Below the pieces are notes generated by a model. It ran no database searches and was not told the origin of the DNA. It saw only the letters and a program-made list of their open reading frames with translations. A program made the translations under genes and the position numbers. A DNA stretch of 64,000 bases from Paenibacillus montaniterrae (GTDB lineage: Bacteria > Bacillota > Bacilli > Paenibacillales > Paenibacillaceae), in the NCBI RefSeq assembly GCF_018403185.1, contig NZ_BOSE01000001.1, positions 806,001 through 870,000 of the forward strand, given 5' to 3'. This document shows positions 8,542 through 16,563 of the stretch, one piece after another. Positions within the stretch are counted from its first letter, which is position 1; the number at the start of each line of letters is the position of its first letter.

Positions 8542-9045
8542 TTAATTCATCCGGGACGCATCCTTGAACTCTAAAATCAAACTATACATAACAACGATGC
8601 CAACCGAAATAAGCATACTTGAAATAGTTTCCTTTAAACTAAATTCAATCGTTTTCGGATAAATAAGCACATAACATGCTGCCAGACTTAAAACAATAAT
8701 GTGGAGTACAGTTCCTAATCCAAATTTGCTATTCATTAATTTTCCAAAGCAGTTGCAGGAGGAATCAATTTTTCTTTTCAGTGCAATAAAAGTGATCATT
8801 GAAAATGCTAGCATTAAAACCAAAGCAAGAACTGCTCCTAACGTAGCAATTGCATGTTTCCCTAGAAACATAAACGAAATTAAGATCTCCAACATAGGAA
8901 CTGCCCATGATATGAGTCGAGTTGAACGTCTCAACATGCCAAATTGATTGATGGTTACTTGAAATGACCGTATAGATAGTAGCTTTGATACACCGGAAAT
9001 GAAGAAAACGATAAATAGAAAATTAGATAAGAATTGAGTAAGCAA
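8542..9045 (-). CDS. MauE/DoxX-like membrane protein
   Basis: A 167-residue protein with four or five hydrophobic segments and the motif SSCNCFGK, the CxCFG signature of MauE-family membrane proteins that work with MauD thioredoxins in cofactor and disulfide maturation. It is the first gene of the lasso operon. Start is TTG at 9045 with AGGAGGGAG upstream. Together with the next gene it forms a MauE-MauD pair, which in methylamine-dehydrogenase clusters is needed for disulfide-rich subunit maturation. No methylamine genes are present, so a role in oxidising the lasso precursor is the most economical reading. Confidence 0.8.
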   Translation of the reverse strand: MLTQFLSNFLFIVFFISGVSKLLSIRSFQVTINQFGMLRRSTRLISWAVPMLEILISFMFLGKHAIATLGAVLALVLMLAFSMITFIALKRKIDSSCNCFGKLMNSKFGLGTVLHIIVLSLAACYVLIYPKTIEFSLKETISSMLISVGIVVMYSLILEFKDASRMN

Positions 9046-9197
9046 TACTCGATCTCCCTCCTTTTCTGTACTTTTCCACTTAATGAATTTTGATCCTTAA
9101 AGTTTAACAAAAACCACCAAAATGAATTATTTACTAATATTGTAATTCAACCCATATCTAAAAAACACCTTACAAACTTCAGTCTTTAACCCTTCAC

Positions 9198-9226
9198 ATT
9201 ATACTTTTGTACAGAAACGCTCTAAG
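9198..9226 (-). promoter_or_regulatory. Probable lasso operon promoter
   Basis: On the minus strand a perfect -10 TATAAT (9198-9203) lies 17 bases from a weak -35 CTTAGA (9221-9226). Transcription would begin near 9191, leaving a leader of about 145 bases before the first gene. The -35 matches consensus at only three positions, so an activator may be needed. Confidence 0.5.
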
Positions 9227-9282
9227 CGAAAGCACGCACAGCTTTAAAAGGCTAAATGCTCATAAATATATTTCGCAAAAAA

Positions 9283-9324
9283 ATGAAAGCGCTTATTGAC
9301 AAAGTGGAAGCGTATACATATAAT
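9283..9324 (+). promoter_or_regulatory. Consensus sigma-A promoter with overlapping cre-like box
   Basis: TTGACA (9296-9301) and TATAAT (9319-9324) are both perfect consensus and exactly 17 bases apart on the plus strand. The box at 9283-9297, ATGAAAGCGCTTATT, matches the CcpA operator consensus WTGNAANCGNWNNCW at all but one fixed position and overlaps the -35, an arrangement expected for carbon catabolite repression. No protein gene lies downstream before the terminator at 9388-9416. Confidence 0.72.
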
Positions 9325-9330
9325 AAAAGT

Positions 9331-9416
9331 ACAGTATGGTTTCTCTCCACTCCTATCCAATAACAATTGTGTTCCGAATTGAACACAGACCACTCATATG
9401 AGTGGTCTTTTTTTTT
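9331..9416 (+). ncRNA. Candidate small regulatory RNA, about 86 nt
   Basis: Between the perfect promoter and a strong intrinsic terminator there is only about 86 bases and no credible open reading frame. The 5' part is pyrimidine-rich (TTTCTCTCCACTCCTATCC) and looks single-stranded; such C/U-rich stretches in Gram-positive small RNAs (RoxS/RsaE, FsrA) pair with Shine-Dalgarno sequences. Two adjacent hairpins follow: TGTGTTC/GAACACA (9368-9387), then the perfect GACCACTC/GAGTGGTC stem (9388-9407) with nine T. It runs against the flanking minus-strand genes and is a separate unit. Identity with a known RNA family was not established. Confidence 0.62.
9388..9416 (+). terminator. Intrinsic terminator of the small RNA
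   Basis: Eight-base perfect stem GACCACTC/GAGTGGTC with an ATAT loop, followed by nine T. Confidence 0.9.
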
Positions 9417-9471
9417 CTAAAAAATCGTTTGTTGTCGAGACTTCACTATTCTCTATATTAGAAAAATTAGC

Positions 9472-9523
9472 CAAAAGAAAACGAGCAGGCTGTCTCACAA
9501 TAGCTCGTGAAACAACCTGCTCG
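9472..9523 (-). terminator. Terminator after tyrA
   Basis: On the minus strand, stem arms CGAGCAGG/CCTGCTCG with further internal pairing (about 15 pairs in all) are followed by TTTTCTTTT, 45 bases after the tyrA stop. It separates the aromatic operon from the lasso island. Confidence 0.8.
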
Positions 9524-9567
9524 TTTATGTCGCATTTATACAGCGCTGTTATACCGCGGCTCTGAGG

Positions 9568-10659
9568 TTACAATTCTACGTGGTAGCCATTTTTGCCCAG
9601 CAGCTCTATCGCCTCATCAAGCTGCTCCTGCGTACGGAAGCTCAGCTTAAGCACGCCTGGAATTTGCTCGCGGCTTTCAATAATTTGAATATTGCTTATG
9701 TTAATATTAGCTTTTCCGAGCTCTGAAGCAATTGAGCCAACAATCCCTGGATGGTCAGGCACATCGACATAGCAATCGTAGACAGCATGCAAAATGCCTT
9801 TGCGACGCTCCGGCATTTTCCCTCTAAACGCCCCTGCTTCCTGAAAAGCACGCATAATAGCTTCGCCGTCATTATTTTCAAGCATGACGCGGAATTGATC
9901 AATGCTTATTTGCCAGTCAGTAATCAGCTTGAGCAGCACTTCCTTATTGTCCAGCAAAATATCGCGCCAGAGCGGCGGATCGCCAGAAGCAATTCTCGTC
10001 AAATCACGAAAACCGCCAGCAGCCAGCAGCTCGTACAAGCCGTTGCTTTCATTGTACTGCCGTACTTGATTGACAAGCGCAACCGCAATAATATGCGGCA
10101 AATGGCTGATCGCACCGACAATCGTGTCATGCTGACGAGCATCCACCTTTACAATGTGTGCGCGTGTATAGGAGAGCAGCTGCTCCAGATCAGCAATTGC
10201 CTGTGCAGGTGTGTCTGCATCTGCCGTCAGTACGTAGAACGCATTCTCCAGCAGCCTTCCTGACGCTGCCTCGACGCCTGAACGCTCTGAGCCTGCCATC
10301 GGGTGGCCGCCAATAAAGACGGCAGACGTGCCGGCAAAGGCTTTGGCAGAGGCCATGACGGACGCCTTCGTGCTTCCAACATCGGTTACAATGCAGCCTT
10401 GCTTGAGCGGCAGCCTGCAAAGCTGACTAATATAATCATCCATAAGGCCGACTGGCACGCATAAAAAGATAAAATCAGCATCCAATGCAGCTTCCTCGAC
10501 TGAGGTCGTTGCATAATCGACTACCCCGCGCTGTACATACTTTTTCGCTGATGACTCGCGATTGGAATAGCCAACTACAGTTACATCAGGCTGTCCCTTC
10601 AAGCAAAGTGCAATTGAACCACCAATAAGCCCAACACCAAATATCGCAACTTTTTTCAT
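9568..10659 (-). CDS. tyrA: Prephenate dehydrogenase with ACT domain
   Basis: Converts prephenate to 4-hydroxyphenylpyruvate with NAD, the committed tyrosine step. 363 residues: an N-terminal Rossmann domain (GVGLIGGSIA near residues 8-17), a helical catalytic domain containing ISHLPH, and a C-terminal ACT domain from about residue 298 (VPDHPGIVGSIASELG) that probably binds tyrosine for feedback. It starts three bases after the hisC stop, as in the Bacillus aro supraoperon. In B. subtilis aroE (EPSP synthase) follows tyrA; here a terminator and the lasso island follow. Confidence 0.96.
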   Translation of the reverse strand: MKKVAIFGVGLIGGSIALCLKGQPDVTVVGYSNRESSAKKYVQRGVVDYATTSVEEAALDADFIFLCVPVGLMDDYISQLCRLPLKQGCIVTDVGSTKASVMASAKAFAGTSAVFIGGHPMAGSERSGVEAASGRLLENAFYVLTADADTPAQAIADLEQLLSYTRAHIVKVDARQHDTIVGAISHLPHIIAVALVNQVRQYNESNGLYELLAAGGFRDLTRIASGDPPLWRDILLDNKEVLLKLITDWQISIDQFRVMLENNDGEAIMRAFQEAGAFRGKMPERRKGILHAVYDCYVDVPDHPGIVGSIASELGKANINISNIQIIESREQIPGVLKLSFRTQEQLDEAIELLGKNGYHVEL

Positions 10660-10662
10660 TTC

Positions 10663-11760
10663 CTACTGTAGCACCGCCAATTCTGTCAGCACTTCCTCAA
10701 GAGCTTGAATAAACTTGGCATTTTGCTCTTCGTTTCCAACCGATACACGGATTGAATTCGGGTAGTGCTTCCAGCCAGCGCGAATAATAATGCCTTTGCG
10801 CAGCAAACGATCAAATATTTGCATCGACGGTGTTCGTACATCGACCATAATAAAGTTGCCATGACCTTCAAAATATTGCAGGCCCATACGGTCAAACTGC
10901 GCGTGCAAATAATCCCGTCCAGCCGAATTTGCAGCGCGACTGCGAGTCAGAAATTCGTCATCGAGCAAAGAGGCCTTTGCAGCTACTTGCGCCAAGCGGC
11001 CAGTGTTGAACGGCTCGCGCACTTGATTGATTGCTCTAATAACAGGCGCAGCCCCAATTCCGTAGCCTATACGGTTCGCAGCCAAGCCGTATACCTTAGA
11101 AAATGTGCGCAATACGACCAGGTTAGGAAATTGCTCAAGCAGCTTCGTGCCGTCTGTATACTGCTCATCCGTTACATACTCGCAATATGCTTCATCCAGC
11201 ACGACAAGCACATGGCCCGGCACCTTGGTTAAAAATTGAACGAGCTCCTCATGCTCAACAATTGTGCCAGTCGGGTTGTTTGGATTGCAAATCCACAGCA
11301 CCTTCGTGCGCTCATTAACCGCCTCAAGCATCGCATCCAAATCATGCTTGCCTTCCTTTAACGGAACCTCAACAATTTTTGCATTTTCAACCTCGCAGTT
11401 ATGCTTGTACTGCGAGAACGTTTCATCTGCCATTACCGTCTCGTCTGCAGATGTCAAATAAGCACGGCAAATCATTAAAATAATATCGCTTGATCCTGTG
11501 CCGAAAATAAGCTGATTTTCCGCAACGCCCAGCTTTTTCGCAAGAACAGCTGTCAGCTCAACGCTTGCTCCGTCTGGATAAATGTTTAATCGATCTATTT
11601 CATCAAGCATTGCTGCTTTTGCTTTAGGAGAATAGCCGATCGGATTTTCATTGGAAGCGAGCTTAATCACATCGTCCAAACCCAATTCACGCTTTACATC
11701 TTCAATTGGCTTACCTGGCTGATAAACAGGTAAGTGCATAATGTTTTGTTTTGGCTGCAT
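10663..11760 (-). CDS. hisC: Histidinol-phosphate aminotransferase
   Basis: PLP enzyme transaminating imidazole-acetol phosphate; in this context it also acts on phenylpyruvate and hydroxyphenylpyruvate in aromatic amino-acid synthesis. About 365 residues of the class II aminotransferase fold, with SNENP, GTGSSDII, the NPNNPTG motif and the PLP lysine in TFSKVYGLA. The start at 11760 is chosen because AAGAGGTG lies nine bases upstream; an ATG seven codons earlier has no site. It follows the trpA terminator by about 120 bases, so it may have its own promoter. Confidence 0.95.
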   Translation of the reverse strand: MQPKQNIMHLPVYQPGKPIEDVKRELGLDDVIKLASNENPIGYSPKAKAAMLDEIDRLNIYPDGASVELTAVLAKKLGVAENQLIFGTGSSDIILMICRAYLTSADETVMADETFSQYKHNCEVENAKIVEVPLKEGKHDLDAMLEAVNERTKVLWICNPNNPTGTIVEHEELVQFLTKVPGHVLVVLDEAYCEYVTDEQYTDGTKLLEQFPNLVVLRTFSKVYGLAANRIGYGIGAAPVIRAINQVREPFNTGRLAQVAAKASLLDDEFLTRSRAANSAGRDYLHAQFDRMGLQYFEGHGNFIMVDVRTPSMQIFDRLLRKGIIIRAGWKHYPNSIRVSVGNEEQNAKFIQALEEVLTELAVLQ

Positions 11761-11881
11761 GAGCCGTTCACCTCTTATCATAGTTACTTTAAAGCGTTAA
11801 TTAACGACTGCTTTTTATTATTTTCTCACAACTGCGGCTGCATTTAAAGCAAATCTTTACATATCAGATGGTTCTGCATTT

Positions 11882-11925
11882 AAAAAGCGCAAGCTGGCGG
11901 GGCTAACCCGCAGCAGCTTGCGCTT
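11882..11925 (-). terminator. Terminator after trpA
   Basis: On the minus strand, AAGCGCAAGCTG and CAGCTTGCGCTT form a 12-base perfect stem followed by TTTTT. It would separate trpEDCFBA from hisC-tyrA, which in B. subtilis share a transcript. Confidence 0.88.
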
Positions 11926-12015
11926 CACTTTATCCTTATAATGGCCGTATACTGGGAATAAACAGATCATTGCCGGTTCTGCACACTTGGTTTATAGCTA
12001 TAGGCTTTGCTTTAT

Positions 12016-12822
12016 TTAGCCTCTAAGCTCTGCAACAAAGCGGTGGATGTTGGCCAGTCCTTCTGCCTTCGTAGCCGGGTCGCGCAGCAGCGGCACATTG
12101 CTTTCGATCGTGCGTACAATCGCACTGCCGACAATGACACCATCGCATTTTTGCTCAAAGCGAGCCACCTGCTCGCGCGAGGAAATGCCAAAGCCGATTG
12201 CAATCGGCACATCGCTTGCGCTTCTAACCAGATTTAGAAATTGGTCAATTTCCGCATGGAAGTCGGAGCGCTCACCGGTAACGCCCAATGAAGAAACACA
12301 ATAGACAAAGCCTTTCGCTTGCTTTGTAATGCGTGTAACGCGCTCATTCGATGTTGGCGCGACAAGCGGGATGAGGTGAATATTGTTGTGTTCAGCAAGC
12401 TGACGCAGCTCCTGATCCTCCTCAATTGGCAAATCCGGCACAATCAATCCGCTAATGTCATGCTGCTTAAGCAGCTCGAAAAATGCATGCAAGCCAAATT
12501 GATAAATAGGATTGTAGTACGTAAATAAAATAAGCGGCAGCTTGACGCCTTGCTGGCGCAGTCTGCTGCCCAGCTCAATACAATCCTTAAGTGTTACAGC
12601 ATGCTGCAGCGCCCGCTCGGAAGCGCGCTGAATAACAGGCCCGTCGGCAAGCGGATCAGAGTACGGCACGCCGAGCTCAACCATATCGGCTCCCGCTTCC
12701 TCCAGCGTCTTAATAATGTCAATCGTATCGTCAAGCGTAGGATCTCCGCAGGAAATAAACGGAATCAACGCTGTTTTTTGCTGTTGCTTCAGCTCTGCAA
12801 ACCTTTGATCAATTAAGTTCAT
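12016..12822 (-). CDS. trpA: Tryptophan synthase alpha subunit
   Basis: Cleaves indole-3-glycerol phosphate to indole and glyceraldehyde 3-phosphate; works as an alpha-beta complex with TrpB. About 268 residues of TIM-barrel fold with FISCGDP, then ELGVPYSDPLADGPVIQ, which carries the catalytic Glu and Asp. The start at 12822 follows TTGGAGGG and lies one base after the trpB stop; the open frame continues upstream to 12894 inside trpB but has no better site. Last gene of the trp block. Confidence 0.96.
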   Translation of the reverse strand: MNLIDQRFAELKQQQKTALIPFISCGDPTLDDTIDIIKTLEEAGADMVELGVPYSDPLADGPVIQRASERALQHAVTLKDCIELGSRLRQQGVKLPLILFTYYNPIYQFGLHAFFELLKQHDISGLIVPDLPIEEDQELRQLAEHNNIHLIPLVAPTSNERVTRITKQAKGFVYCVSSLGVTGERSDFHAEIDQFLNLVRSASDVPIAIGFGISSREQVARFEQKCDGVIVGSAIVRTIESNVPLLRDPATKAEGLANIHRFVAELRG

Positions 12823-12823
12823 T

Positions 12824-14014
12824 CTAGTTCCCTCCAAGGTATCCCATAATCGATTCAACATCTTTATCGCCTCGTCCCGACAGGCTGACAACAACGACTT
12901 GATCCTTATTGAGGGTCGGAGCTAATTTAATCGTTTGCGCAATCGCGTGAGCCGACTCAAGCGCAGGGATAATGCCTTCGGTGCGAGAAAGCTCCTGCAG
13001 AGCGTCCAACGCCTCCTGGTCTGTAATCGGCACATAATCCGCACGGCCAGAATCCTTCAAATAGGAATGCTCAGGACCAATCCCCGGATAATCAAGCCCC
13101 GCCGAAATAGAATGCGCTGGCTGCACCTGTCCGTGCTCGTCCTGCAGCACGTAGCTCATCGAGCCTTGGAATACGCCATGACGCCCTTTGGTCATCGTTG
13201 CAGCATGCTCCGCTGTGTCAACGCCGCGACCGGCAGCCTCAACACCCAGCAGCTTAACGCCTTCATCCTCAATAAATGGATAGAACATGCCGATTGCATT
13301 GCTGCCGCCGCCAACCGCAGCTACAACATAATCAGGCAGCTTGCCCTCGTATTTCAAAATTTGCTCGCGCGATTCGTCGCCAATAATGCGCTGGAAGTCG
13401 CGCACCATCATCGGATAAGGATGCGGTCCCGTAGCCGAGCCTAAAATATAATACGTATCATTGACGTTGCTAACCCAATAGCGCAACGTTTCATTGCAGG
13501 CATCCTTTAACGTGCGGGTGCCGCTTGTAACCGGCACAACTTCCGAGCCCAGCAAATTCATGCGGAATACATTAAGCTGCTGGCGCTTCATATCCTCCTC
13601 GCCCATAAACACCTTGCATTCCAGACCAAGCAGCGCCGCGATCGTTGCAGAGGCAACACCATGCTGTCCTGCACCTGTCTCCGCAATAACTTTTGTTTTG
13701 CCCATTCGCTTGGCAAGCACACCTTGTCCGATTGTATTGTTGATTTTATGCGCACCCGTATGGTTCAAATCCTCGCGCTTCAAATAAATTTTAGCGCCGC
13801 CAAGCTTCTCGCTTAAATTTTTCGCATAATATAAGGAGGTTGGTCTGCCCGAATAGCGGAACAGCAAATCCAGCACCTCGTCTTTAAAATCCTGCTGCTT
13901 GCTATAATGCAAATAAGCTTCTTCAAGCTCAAGCAGGGCGTTCATCAATGTTTCCGGTACATATCTGCCCCCAAATGGGCCAAAGCGTCCATTGGAATCT
14001 GGTAATTGTGTCAT
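12824..14014 (-). CDS. trpB: Tryptophan synthase beta subunit
   Basis: PLP enzyme condensing indole with serine to tryptophan. 396 residues, normal length. The PLP lysine is in [16 protein letters not shown], and the phosphate loop [10 protein letters not shown] is intact. N-terminal [14 protein letters not shown] is characteristic of the TrpB1 type that pairs with TrpA. It overlaps the end of trpF by four bases, implying translational coupling. Confidence 0.98.
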   Translation of the reverse strand: MTQLPDSNGRFGPFGGRYVPETLMNALLELEEAYLHYSKQQDFKDEVLDLLFRYSGRPTSLYYAKNLSEKLGGAKIYLKREDLNHTGAHKINNTIGQGVLAKRMGKTKVIAETGAGQHGVASATIAALLGLECKVFMGEEDMKRQQLNVFRMNLLGSEVVPVTSGTRTLKDACNETLRYWVSNVNDTYYILGSATGPHPYPMMVRDFQRIIGDESREQILKYEGKLPDYVVAAVGGGSNAIGMFYPFIEDEGVKLLGVEAAGRGVDTAEHAATMTKGRHGVFQGSMSYVLQDEHGQVQPAHSISAGLDYPGIGPEHSYLKDSGRADYVPITDQEALDALQELSRTEGIIPALESAHAIAQTIKLAPTLNKDQVVVVSLSGRGDKDVESIMGYLGGN

Positions 14015-14709
14015 GCCTCTATCACCTTTCTAACAAACTCGGTTATTTTGTCGCTATCCTTTACGCCGTCCGTTTCAACACCGCTGGAGACGTCTACCCC
14101 ATCTACGCTGTAGCGCCCCAGCAGCTCGCCTACATTGCCAGCATGCAGACCGCCCGCCACAACGAGTGCCTTACCCAGCTGCTGCGCTGCTTCCTTATAG
14201 ATCGAGATCGCTTGCCAATTGAACGGCTTGCCTGTGCCCCCGCCCGGCGCATCAAGCAATAGCCGCTCGATATAAGGAACAAAGGGCGCAAGCTCATTTA
14301 TAATTTGCTGTTTGTCCGGCTGAGCCGTCTCCGCTTTAATGGATACAACCTTCCAAAGCGCCAGCTGTGGATAAGCTTCCCTAAGGGAACGATAATAGTC
14401 CACCGCTTCTTGTCCATGCAGCTGTACAATATCAAGCTGTACCTGCTCCAGCAGCTCAATCATATCCTGCAGCGGCAAATTGACAAACACACCTGCTGCG
14501 CGGGGCGCCAAGCCGTCGCGGCAAGCAAGCTTTTTAATGGCTTCAGCCAGTCTGCCCCCTTGCTCCACTGTCACCTGACGCTTGCTTGGGGCAAAGACGA
14601 GCCCGACCTCCGTAATCGGCAAGCCGTTCATCGTCGCAATCGTTGACTCGTCGCGCAAGCCGCAAATTTTAATGCTCGGAGCTTGATTCGGCTTTTTCGT
14701 CTGGCTCAT
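14011..14709 (-). CDS. trpF: Phosphoribosylanthranilate isomerase
   Basis: Amadori rearrangement of phosphoribosylanthranilate to CdRP. 232 residues, a TIM barrel with KICGLRDE at the N-terminus (catalytic Cys), VQLHGQE in the middle and the phosphate-binding [12 protein letters not shown] near the C-terminus. It overlaps trpC and trpB by four bases on each side, so the whole trp block is coupled. Confidence 0.95.
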   Translation of the reverse strand: MSQTKKPNQAPSIKICGLRDESTIATMNGLPITEVGLVFAPSKRQVTVEQGGRLAEAIKKLACRDGLAPRAAGVFVNLPLQDMIELLEQVQLDIVQLHGQEAVDYYRSLREAYPQLALWKVVSIKAETAQPDKQQIINELAPFVPYIERLLLDAPGGGTGKPFNWQAISIYKEAAQQLGKALVVAGGLHAGNVGELLGRYSVDGVDVSSGVETDGVKDSDKITEFVRKVIEA

Positions 14710-15503
14710 CGCAGCACCTTGCCCATAAGCTGCTCGATCGCAGCCGCTACATCGCCTTGGCGCATAAAATGCTCGCCAATGAGCAGCCCTTCCGCTTCAG
14801 CAGCTCGCACATATTGATAATCCTCACGGCTTAATATGCCGCTTTCGCTAATTTTAAGTACATGAGGCGGCATTCGCTTAATGAGCTTCGCTGTCGTTTC
14901 CAGACTCGTTTCAAACGTATGCAAGTTGCGGTTGTTAATGCCAATCAGCGTCGCTTTATTAAGCTTGAGCACCCGCTCCAGCTCAGCTTCATCATGCACC
15001 TCAACCAATACATCCATGCCCAGCTTTTTCGCCAGATCATAATAATCGCTCAGCTGCTGATCAGATAAAATCGCAACAATGAGCAGAATGCAATCTGCGC
15101 CAATCAGTCGCGCCTCGTAAATTTGCAGCTCGTCGATAATAAAATCTTTGCGCAGCAGCGGCAGCTTAACCGCTTGCGCAATATCAGTCAAATATTGATT
15201 GCTGCCTTGGAAATATTGCACGTCTGTCAGCACCGAGATGCAGTCCGCACCCGCTGATTCATATGCGCGTGCGAGCTCTACTGGATGGAAATCATCGCGG
15301 ATAAGCCCTTTGGACGGTGAAGCCTTCTTCACCTCGGCAATTAAAGCGAGCTCGCGGTTGCGGCTTCCTTCGCGTAGCGACTGCTCAAAGCCGCGACATG
15401 GCGGCAATTGCGCAATAGCTTGCTCCGCTTCAGCTTTATTCAACGTTTTTGCCAGCTCGGCAACCTCTTGTTTTTTCGTTTCAACGATTCGATTAAGAAA
15501 CAT
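14706..15503 (-). CDS. trpC: Indole-3-glycerol phosphate synthase
   Basis: Ring closure and decarboxylation of CdRP to indole-3-glycerol phosphate. 265 residues, TIM barrel. Conserved LIAEVKKASPSKG, LLRKDFIIDE, IGINNRNL and SESGI motifs are present with the catalytic Lys and Glu. The start overlaps the 3' end of trpD by eleven bases. Confidence 0.97.
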   Translation of the reverse strand: MFLNRIVETKKQEVAELAKTLNKAEAEQAIAQLPPCRGFEQSLREGSRNRELALIAEVKKASPSKGLIRDDFHPVELARAYESAGADCISVLTDVQYFQGSNQYLTDIAQAVKLPLLRKDFIIDELQIYEARLIGADCILLIVAILSDQQLSDYYDLAKKLGMDVLVEVHDEAELERVLKLNKATLIGINNRNLHTFETSLETTAKLIKRMPPHVLKISESGILSREDYQYVRAAEAEGLLIGEHFMRQGDVAAAIEQLMGKVLR

Positions 15504-16536
15504 TGCTTACTTCACCCGTCTTCTCGATAAGTTGCGTTAATTTTTGCGCTGCTTTGCCAGAATCAATAATCTCAGCAGCAATTTGCACTCCTTCACGATG
15601 GCTGTCCGCAAGGCCTCCCAAATAAATGCAGGCTCCAGCGTTAGCCAGTACGATTTCACGATACCCGTCTTTGCGCTTGCCGTCAAATATATCGCGGATA
15701 ATTTGCGCGTTGACCACCGGCTCGCCACCATATACCTCCGTCAGCGGGTAACGAGTGAGACCAAGCTCCTCTGGCGTAATCGAATAGGTCGTAACCTTGC
15801 CGTCCTTCAGCTCGGAAACCTTCGTTGGCGCGGAAATGCTAATCTCGTCCAGTCCGTCGTCGCTGCTTACAACGAGCGCCCGCACGATGCCCAGCTCATG
15901 CAGCACCTCGGCAATAACCTCTGTTTTGCTTGCATCGTACAAGCCCAGCAATTGGCGATCGGCATTCGCCGGATTGGTAAGCGGCCCGAGCATATTGAAG
16001 ATCGTGCGCGTGCCGATTTCTTTGCGCGGCGCAGCGGCATATTTCAGTGACGGGTGATAGAGCTGCGCGAACATAAAGCAAATACCGACATCCTCAAGAC
16101 ATTCCTTCGCTTGCTGCGGCGTAATGTTGATATTGACGCCTAATGCCTCCAGCACATCCGCACTGCCGCTCTTTCCAGACATTGCGCGATTGCCATGCTT
16201 GGCGACCGAAATGCCTGCTGCCGAGGCAATAAGCGAAGAAGCAGTGGAAATGTTGAATTTGCTAATTCCTGATCCGCCCGTACCGCATGTATCCAGCAGA
16301 CCGTTATGGCTATTCTCGACATGCGCCGAGAAATTGCGCATTACCTCGGCCAACCCTGCAATTTCATCCTTCGTTTCACCCTTCATCCGCAATGCGATTG
16401 CAGCCGCGCTAATTTGTGCAGAAGTCGCCTCTCCGCTCATGATTTGCCGCATCATATCTTGCGCTTCTTGCCTGGTCAAGCTTATGCCATTTACCAGCTT
16501 GTTGATTGCTCCCTGCATGCTTAATTGCTCACTCAT
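15493..16536 (-). CDS. trpD: Anthranilate phosphoribosyltransferase
   Basis: Transfers phosphoribose from PRPP to anthranilate. 347 residues with DTCGTGGSG (PRPP loop), KHGNRAMSGKSGSAD and the second metal site DDGLDE. Located 27 bases after trpE. No trpG lies in this operon; as in Bacillus, the glutaminase subunit is probably the shared PabA encoded in the folate operon outside the window. Confidence 0.96.
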   Translation of the reverse strand: MSEQLSMQGAINKLVNGISLTRQEAQDMMRQIMSGEATSAQISAAAIALRMKGETKDEIAGLAEVMRNFSAHVENSHNGLLDTCGTGGSGISKFNISTASSLIASAAGISVAKHGNRAMSGKSGSADVLEALGVNINITPQQAKECLEDVGICFMFAQLYHPSLKYAAAPRKEIGTRTIFNMLGPLTNPANADRQLLGLYDASKTEVIAEVLHELGIVRALVVSSDDGLDEISISAPTKVSELKDGKVTTYSITPEELGLTRYPLTEVYGGEPVVNAQIIRDIFDGKRKDGYREIVLANAGACIYLGGLADSHREGVQIAAEIIDSGKAAQKLTQLIEKTGEVSNVS

Positions 16537-16563
16537 CCTCTTACCTCCTCAACCTTTTATCGA

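Noticed and set aside
9335..9400. Possible 21-codon peptide inside the small RNA
   Set aside because: ATG is only about five bases from the predicted transcript start with no Shine-Dalgarno sequence, and the frame runs into the terminator stem.
12823..12894. Longer N-terminus for trpA
   Set aside because: The extension lies in trpB, has no ribosome site, and family proteins begin at the 12822 start.
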